Below are positions 30,082-34,854 of a stretch of 34,854 bases of DNA, in pieces. A model generated the notes under the pieces. The model had not been told where the DNA came from. It searched no databases and saw only the letters and a program-made list of their open reading frames with translations. How positions within the stretch are numbered: the first letter of the stretch is position 1; each line of letters starts with the position of its first letter. Made by a program: the position numbers and the translations under genes. Source of the DNA: Clostridia bacterium (GTDB lineage: Bacteria > Bacillota > Clostridia > RUG12999); assembly GCA_022801925.1 (NCBI GenBank), contig JAAWTG010000030.1, positions 1-34,854 of the forward strand, written 5' to 3'.

Positions 30082-32059
30082 AATCTGTGAATTGAAAACT
30101 TTCTACTACTTTATGCAAAATATCCAGATTGTATTCGCTTGCATAAAGGTCTCGGATAACGGCTGTCACGATATAGATTTTGCCGCCATGAACTGTTACA
30201 TACGTTTCATGGTGGAATACACCGTTATCATTGTTTTGCTGCAGCATGGTATACTTCCGGCAAGCCACACCACCGAGTTTGCTGTTAGACATGGACAACT
30301 CTTTGTAACCATTATTCTTTACCATATCTTTTATATATTTATCATAATCACTCGACAACTCACTGAAGCTAACGTTTGCCGCTTGTGTCGAAACGCCGAT
30401 GGAATTTGAGGATTGGTCGCTTGTGCCATAGACTTCAATCGCGCCGAATCCGATTTGTTTCCAGTCGTCCGGCATTTCTGCCGACCATTTTGCATTGCCT
30501 TTTACAGTGCGGTAGGTCACTTCTTCATCCAACAAATCTTCGTCCAAAATTGTTCCGACGGTCTCCTCGTTGATACCCTCCAGCCGCAGAGAAGCAAACA
30601 TTTTTTCAATTTCCGCAAGGGGTAAACTATCCGGTTTCCCTTCATCGTTTGCCATTCCGTAAATAACCCAATACTTATATCCGTCCCGAATCTGGAAAAA
30701 CTGTTTTTCCTTTGTCACGCTATCTGGCTCTTGCGTCTCGTAGGTAAGCGTTTTCCATGTTCCGCTTTGATTGATCACGTCTTCCCCTTGCGTCACCTTC
30801 ATATATTTGGGATTATAGAGTTTTTCGTCATGCGCCCGCATTTGCGCAATCCAGTTATCCACTGTCATACCGCTTTCCGCCGAGGTGACAACAATGTGAA
30901 ACAGTTTGATTGGCTCCGTGCTTTTACCCGCCAGATTGGCAAAACTCATCTCGTTCTCTTTTTCGCTGACGTCATACCAATCGGGGAACACGCCCAAACG
31001 CACGCCATAGTCTTTGTTTTGATATTCCCGCAGACCATCTGTGTCCACATCGGACAAATCCTCCACCGACTCATCCGCAGCATAGTTCATACGGAAGGAA
31101 TCCAAAAGCGCCAGAATTTCCTGTTTCTGCGCATTATATTTTGCCATGTCGTCATTGGCATAGAACAAAATTACCAGCCAATTGTCTTTTACGCCGAGCT
31201 GTACAATTGCAATTCCGCCATCTTCTTTGTAGGTCAAACGGTTCATTTTCACGCCGTCCACCATAACGGTTTGTTTGCTTTGCAAAACGAGGTCTTCAAA
31301 CGAATTGGCAAACCGGTTCGTGCTGGATTCCAGCGTCTCATTTTCCGGCATGGGAAGCAGTTCCACCAAAATGCTTTCCTCTTCCTCGCTGGTCTGGAAA
31401 ACGGTTTCATTACCATTAAAACTTCGGTATTCCAACGCATATTTCTTCGGCATTTTCATAGACCAGCCATAATAGCTGTCGCCCACGTTTTCTTTCGTAG
31501 ATTTTTTCAGAATCATGGCAAAATCTTTCACGCTGTTGTCATTCGCCACTTTTTTCACAACGGTCACCTGTTCCGTTGCGCCGTCATATCCCACGTCTGC
31601 GCCAAAGTTTTCGCTGATAAACCGCAGCGGTACCATGGTCGTGTCGTTTTGCAGAATCGGTGCTTCCAGCAAAACTGCCTGCTGGTCGCCTACCAGACAA
31701 TCTTTTTTCCCAATCCACACCTGAATCACAATATCGGAATAGGTCAGCGTCACGCTTTCGTCCGCTCCGTTCCAGTCCACCTGCGCGCCAAAGGCTTCAC
31801 TAATCACGCGCAGCGGCACCAAGGTGGTTCCATTGATTTCCACCGGTTTTTGCACCGTTACTTGATTGCCGTTAATGGTCAGTACTTCGCTGCCGAGACG
31901 GAAAGAAATGCTGATTTCTTTTTGTTCATTTGCCGCTGTCTCAATTTCTTTCAGCGGGTCTACCTGCTCCGCTGCCAATACGCCGAATGTCAGCGATTGC
32001 AGCAACAATACGAATACGATTCCCAATACGCGCCATGATGTTCTTTTCTGTGTTTTCAA
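30080..32059 (-). CDS. Secreted stalk-domain protein with three repeated C-terminal modules
   Basis: 659 residues from TTG 32059, chosen because AAGGGGAG lies 8 nt upstream and KTQKRTSWRVLGIVFVLLLQ then begins a clean signal peptide (cleavage near VLAA). Residues about 50-175 carry two CuAO_N/stalk motifs: NGTTLVPLRVISEAFGAQVDW and NDTTMVPLRFISENFGADVGY. Three related modules of about 150 residues follow, each opening like YYGWSMKMPKKYALE, YGVRLGVFPDWYDVS and AKWSAEMPDDWKQIG. They resemble PsbP/DUF1795-type domains and share aromatic-Tyr strands and a closing helix (ALLDSFR, KMFASLR, VVESFQF). No catalytic motif is seen, so it is likely a surface binding protein. It lies 118 bp after the HtrA-like gene; co-transcription is likely. 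Confidence 0.75.
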   Translation of the reverse strand: MKTQKRTSWRVLGIVFVLLLQSLTFGVLAAEQVDPLKEIETAANEQKEISISFRLGSEVLTINGNQVTVQKPVEINGTTLVPLRVISEAFGAQVDWNGADESVTLTYSDIVIQVWIGKKDCLVGDQQAVLLEAPILQNDTTMVPLRFISENFGADVGYDGATEQVTVVKKVANDNSVKDFAMILKKSTKENVGDSYYGWSMKMPKKYALEYRSFNGNETVFQTSEEEESILVELLPMPENETLESSTNRFANSFEDLVLQSKQTVMVDGVKMNRLTYKEDGGIAIVQLGVKDNWLVILFYANDDMAKYNAQKQEILALLDSFRMNYAADESVEDLSDVDTDGLREYQNKDYGVRLGVFPDWYDVSEKENEMSFANLAGKSTEPIKLFHIVVTSAESGMTVDNWIAQMRAHDEKLYNPKYMKVTQGEDVINQSGTWKTLTYETQEPDSVTKEKQFFQIRDGYKYWVIYGMANDEGKPDSLPLAEIEKMFASLRLEGINEETVGTILDEDLLDEEVTYRTVKGNAKWSAEMPDDWKQIGFGAIEVYGTSDQSSNSIGVSTQAANVSFSELSSDYDKYIKDMVKNNGYKELSMSNSKLGGVACRKYTMLQQNNDNGVFHHETYVTVHGGKIYIVTAVIRDLYASEYNLDILHKVVESFQFTD

Positions 32060-32177
32060 ATTTGTCACTCCCCTTTTTTGTTGATCGTGATATCTCCCTT
32101 TGTTCTTTATGTAAACGACCGTTTGAAATGCGCTGTGGCTCTGCCCCTTCTTGTCATTCCGGTCATTCGCATCAACT

Positions 32178-33296
32178 TTACTCTCCTGCACCAAATGTCA
32201 GCGTTTTGTCCTGAATCACACCGCTGCGTTTGATTTTAAAGGACGCCGACTGCCCCGGCTGATACCGTTTCGTCACCTCATGGTAGTCCACTTCATTGCT
32301 GAGTTTTGTTCCGTCAATGCTGAGCACTTGGTCTCCCTTCTGCAATCCCTGCTGCTGCGCCGGACTGTTATTGTGGAACCCAACAATCGTCAATCCCTCA
32401 TTGCTGGGCAAATCATATTTGGCAATCCAATTTTCTTCAAATTCCACCCCCAGATTCGGACGAATCACACGTCCGTTGCTGCGGAACTGCTGCAGGACAT
32501 ATTGCAAGGTGTCCGCGCTGATGGAAAATCCCAGTCCTTCAATGCTGGTTCCCACATATTTAATAGTATTCATTCCCACAACTTGTCCCTGCAAATTCAG
32601 CAATGGTCCGCCGCTGTTACCCATGTTGATGGTTGCGTCCGTCTGAATCAGCCGGTAATAGCTGTCCACACTACGGTTCATACCGCTGACAATTCCCACG
32701 GAAGCAGAATTGCGCAGAGAAAACGAAATGGGTGTTCCAATCGCAATCACCGTCGAACCAATTCGCAGTTCTCCCGCTGCCGCAATGTTCGCCGCCCGCA
32801 GTCCGCTTGCGTTAATATGAATCAGCGCAATATCGCTCTTTTCATCTGTTGCCGTTATCGTTGCTTCATAGCCCGTGCCGTCACCGAGCACCACCAAAAT
32901 CTTTTCCATATCTTTGACAACATGGTTATTGGTTAAAATATCTCCGTCCTCTGTGATGATAAAGCCTGTCCCATGTATGATGGCTTCTGCATATTTCGCA
33001 TTTTTATCCTGCCCGATGATACCGACCACATAGTCTTTTGCATGGTCAATCACGGAAATGACCGCATCTTCCTTGCCGAAAGAAACATATGCCGTGTTGG
33101 TATTGCTGTCCCAGGAGACTGCCGCGCCCATGGTTTCCCCAACGCTGCGCAGCGGCACATATACCCTGTCTCCGACCATAACGCCGTCTCCGATTTGCTG
33201 TCCGTTTACCACAACCTTTGTTATATCTTCCGCTAATACCGTGGTAGCATTTAACAATAAACTTGCTGTAACAATTCCTGCTAGTCCTTTTCTCAT
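32178..33296 (-). CDS. HtrA-like serine protease with N-terminal stalk domain and PDZ domain
   Basis: 372 residues from ATG 33296 (GGGGGA 6 nt upstream). Signal peptide 1-22 (ASLLLNATTVLA). Residues 25-75 form half of a CuAO_N/stalk unit (VGDRVYVPLRSVGETMGAAVSW). The S1C trypsin-like domain follows (about 80-275) with triad H125 (TNNHVV), D155 (SDIALI) and S228 (GNSGGPL). A PDZ domain (about 280-370; NNSPAQQQGLQKGDQVLSIDGTKL) regulates substrate binding. HtrA proteases degrade misfolded exported proteins; the usual Gram-positive form has an N-terminal membrane anchor instead of a stalk domain. The promoter at 33408-33436 probably drives it and the stalk gene. Confidence 0.88.
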   Translation of the reverse strand: MRKGLAGIVTASLLLNATTVLAEDITKVVVNGQQIGDGVMVGDRVYVPLRSVGETMGAAVSWDSNTNTAYVSFGKEDAVISVIDHAKDYVVGIIGQDKNAKYAEAIIHGTGFIITEDGDILTNNHVVKDMEKILVVLGDGTGYEATITATDEKSDIALIHINASGLRAANIAAAGELRIGSTVIAIGTPISFSLRNSASVGIVSGMNRSVDSYYRLIQTDATINMGNSGGPLLNLQGQVVGMNTIKYVGTSIEGLGFSISADTLQYVLQQFRSNGRVIRPNLGVEFEENWIAKYDLPSNEGLTIVGFHNNSPAQQQGLQKGDQVLSIDGTKLSNEVDYHEVTKRYQPGQSASFKIKRSGVIQDKTLTFGAGE

Positions 33297-33407
33297 TGTT
33301 TGTCCCCCATTCTGCACAGCTTTTTGCGGATATATTTCTATTTCCACATTTTTCTTTTTGATACGAAAATAACAACTAAAAAGAAATATTTTATCTTCTT
33401 TTAGTAT

Positions 33408-33436
33408 ATTGTAGCACATTTTTCCAGCAACTACAA
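33408..33436 (-). promoter_or_regulatory. Promoter of the HtrA-like gene
   Basis: Minus strand TTGTAG (33431-33436), 17 bp, TACAAT (33408-33413). The leader is about 105 nt. It lies directly after mtaB. Confidence 0.65.
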
Positions 33437-33470
33437 TCATTTTATATGATTTGTTACCAATTTGTTTCTA

Positions 33471-34751
33471 TCATGTAAGCAGTTCCCCGACAAAAACTCC
33501 CTCCTGCATATCGGTAATGCGGACCTGTACAATTTCCCCCTGCAAATTCCTGTCGCTTTTTATCATAACCATCATATCATTTTCTGCGTGTCCTTCAAAA
33601 ATACCCTCTTTCCCTCGTTCTGCCAGCACAGACACCGTTCGTCCGATATATTGCCGGCAAAATTGTTGGTGCAGCGTTTCCGCCACCTGCTGCATTTGTG
33701 CCGCACGCTGTTTCTTCACCGTCTCCGGCACCTGTTCCGGCATATCTGCCGCCCGCGTCCCCTGACGTCTGGAATAGGGAAACACATGCATTCTTGCAAA
33801 GCCAATCTCCTTTGCAAACTGCATACTCTGCTGAAATTCTTCTTCCGTTTCCCCTGGAAATCCCACCATTAAATCCGTTGTGACCGCCGCCCCCGGAAAG
33901 GCTTCTCGTAGTGCCTGTACCGCACTGCGGTATTCCTGCGCCGTATATCGCCGGTTCATCCTGCGTAGCGTTGCATCACATCCGCTTTGCAGAGAAATAT
34001 GAAACTGCGGACAAAGTTTCGGCAAATTGGATGCACCCTGCGCAATTTTCAGCATCATATGATTCAATTCCAATGACCCGAGCCGTATTCGTTTTATTCC
34101 TGTTACATGGTGCAGCGCTTCCAAAACGTCAAACAAGTCATGTGGTTTACCATCCAATCCATAGCTGGTCAGATGGATTCCGGTCAGCACAATTTCCTGA
34201 TAGCCATGCGCCGCCAACACTTCTGCTTCCTTGCAAATTTCCGCTAAATCACGGCTGCGGACAGGACCGCGCGCATACGGAATGATACAATAGCTGCAAA
34301 AATTGTTGCATCCTTCTTCAATTTTCATAAACGCTCGCGTTTTACCTGTCATTTGCGTGATTTGCATTTCATCATAGGTCTTGTGCTGCAAAATTTCTTC
34401 CACAAACCTCGCGCTGCCGTCTTCCACCAGCCGCACAATATCTGCTTTCCCTGTGTTGCCAATCACCTGGTCCACGCCCTCCAGCGCCGCGGCTTGCTCC
34501 GGGCTGACTTGGGCAAAACAACCTGTTACAACAATGTGGGCGGCGGGCGATGTACGGCGCGCTTTGCCAATCGCCTGTTTGGATTTGCGGTCCGCTACTG
34601 CCGTTACAGTGCAGGTGTTGACAACGTAGACATCCGCCGAAGCAGAAAATGGTACAATGTCATATCCTGCAGCACGGAATTGCTCCTCCATTGCCTCCGT
34701 TTCATATTGATTCACTTTACATCCGAGTGTATAAAAAGCGACTGTTTTCAT
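33471..34751 (-). CDS. mtaB: tRNA t6A37 methylthiotransferase MtaB
   Basis: 426 residues from ATG 34751 (MKTVAFYTLGC), with GGAG upstream. MtaB converts t6A37 to ms2t6A in tRNAs reading ANN codons, using radical SAM chemistry. The N-terminal MTTase domain has the three cluster cysteines in TLGCKVNQYE, VVNTCTVTA and VVTGCFAQ. The radical-SAM CxxxCxxC is in EEGCNNFCSYCIIPYARG. ISLQSGCD and TTDLMVGFPGET are conserved barrel motifs. The TRAM domain closes the protein (ENDMMVMIKSD..). An in-frame GTG at 34817 would add 22 residues unlike the family. Upstream neighbours are cut by the window edge. Confidence 0.95.
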   Translation of the reverse strand: MKTVAFYTLGCKVNQYETEAMEEQFRAAGYDIVPFSASADVYVVNTCTVTAVADRKSKQAIGKARRTSPAAHIVVTGCFAQVSPEQAAALEGVDQVIGNTGKADIVRLVEDGSARFVEEILQHKTYDEMQITQMTGKTRAFMKIEEGCNNFCSYCIIPYARGPVRSRDLAEICKEAEVLAAHGYQEIVLTGIHLTSYGLDGKPHDLFDVLEALHHVTGIKRIRLGSLELNHMMLKIAQGASNLPKLCPQFHISLQSGCDATLRRMNRRYTAQEYRSAVQALREAFPGAAVTTDLMVGFPGETEEEFQQSMQFAKEIGFARMHVFPYSRRQGTRAADMPEQVPETVKKQRAAQMQQVAETLHQQFCRQYIGRTVSVLAERGKEGIFEGHAENDMMVMIKSDRNLQGEIVQVRITDMQEGVFVGELLT

Positions 34752-34854
34752 TTCTTCTTTCTCCAATCCCTTCCTTTTTTGCCATGATACAGAAATGGTG
34801 CGCAACGCTTCATACACAGATGCAGCAGCATTACTGCAAAAGGTATACCTTTTG
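34752..34854 (-). other. Window-edge sequence upstream of mtaB
   Basis: The last 103 bp have no identified gene. One minus-strand frame runs in from the edge and ends in an ATGA overlap with the mtaB start (it contains the basic segment HGKKGRDWRKKK). Another ends at 34831. Either could be the tail of an upstream operon gene; the sequence is too short to decide. Confidence 0.3.

Noticed and set aside
30731-32038. Plus-strand open frame (435 codons) opposite the stalk protein
   Set aside because: Shadow frame; the minus-strand gene has signal peptide, stalk motifs and repeated modules.
34752-34817. Extended MtaB start at GTG 34817
   Set aside because: The extra 22 residues do not resemble the family N-terminus, which begins at MKTVAFYTLGCKVNQ.
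1-34854. CRISPR arrays, rRNA or tRNA genes
   Set aside because: No regularly spaced direct repeats, and no recognisable tRNA or rRNA segments were found on either strand.

Overview
The window looks like chromosomal DNA of an anaerobic, spore-forming member of the Clostridia (Bacillota). The evidence is a spoIIR/sleB/ypeB sporulation-germination cluster, SLH-anchored and copper-amine-oxidase-stalk surface proteins typical of Clostridia, strong AGGAGG ribosome sites, and many sigma-A promoters with 17-bp spacers. Two alpha-fucosidases, an alpha-galactosidase and a carbohydrate-active-type beta-propeller suggest a gut organism living on host or plant glycans. The genus cannot be named from the sequence.

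Layout. 1-1030: end of an unidentified gene and a metallo-beta-lactamase-like protein with an aberrant metal site. 1036-3780: operon spoIIR > sleB-like > ypeB on the minus strand, with a candidate forespore promoter. 3781-4410: a dead, shrunken IS3-family element sitting in the loop of the terminator of the DUF4364 gene (4444-5001). 5028-5366: a hairpin-rich repeat. 5463-9160: small membrane protein, D-lyxose isomerase, zinc-ribbon membrane protein, secreted stalk-domain protein. 9181-13335: GH29 fucosidase and GH36 alpha-galactosidase in one operon, divergent from an AraC regulator. 13363-14641: XRE regulator and TM2 protein facing away from each other. 14664-16942: SLH surface protein with a roughly 410-nt structured leader. 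16979-20264: GH95 fucosidase overlapping a Gfo/Idh/MocA oxidoreductase. 20331-24021: 6-phosphofructokinase, a BNR_4-type propeller, a ZIP metal transporter. 24030-29726: translation/SRP operon ylxM-ffh-rpsP-khpA-rimM-trmD, continued by a LUD-domain gene and a uracil permease. 29774-30081: a second hairpin-rich element that ends in an oriented terminator. 30080-34751: a three-module stalk protein, a stalk-domain HtrA protease, and mtaB.

How it fits together. All four glycan-active proteins lack visible signal peptides, so oligosaccharides must be imported (no transporter is in the window) and cut inside the cell. AraC next to GH29/GH36 is the obvious local regulator. Sugars released would feed glycolysis (pfkA). 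Surface proteins (SLH, three stalk-domain proteins) form the envelope theme.

Most unusual items: the minus-strand terminator split by an IS; the 29774-30081 element, whose upstream GGCAGTCCGT copy could compete with the terminator stem; a related GGGGAC/GAAGTCCCC hairpin at 5270-5320; the long SLH leader; and a perfect 21-bp palindrome at the transcription start of the ylxM-ffh operon. All functions are from reading the sequence; no database search was run.
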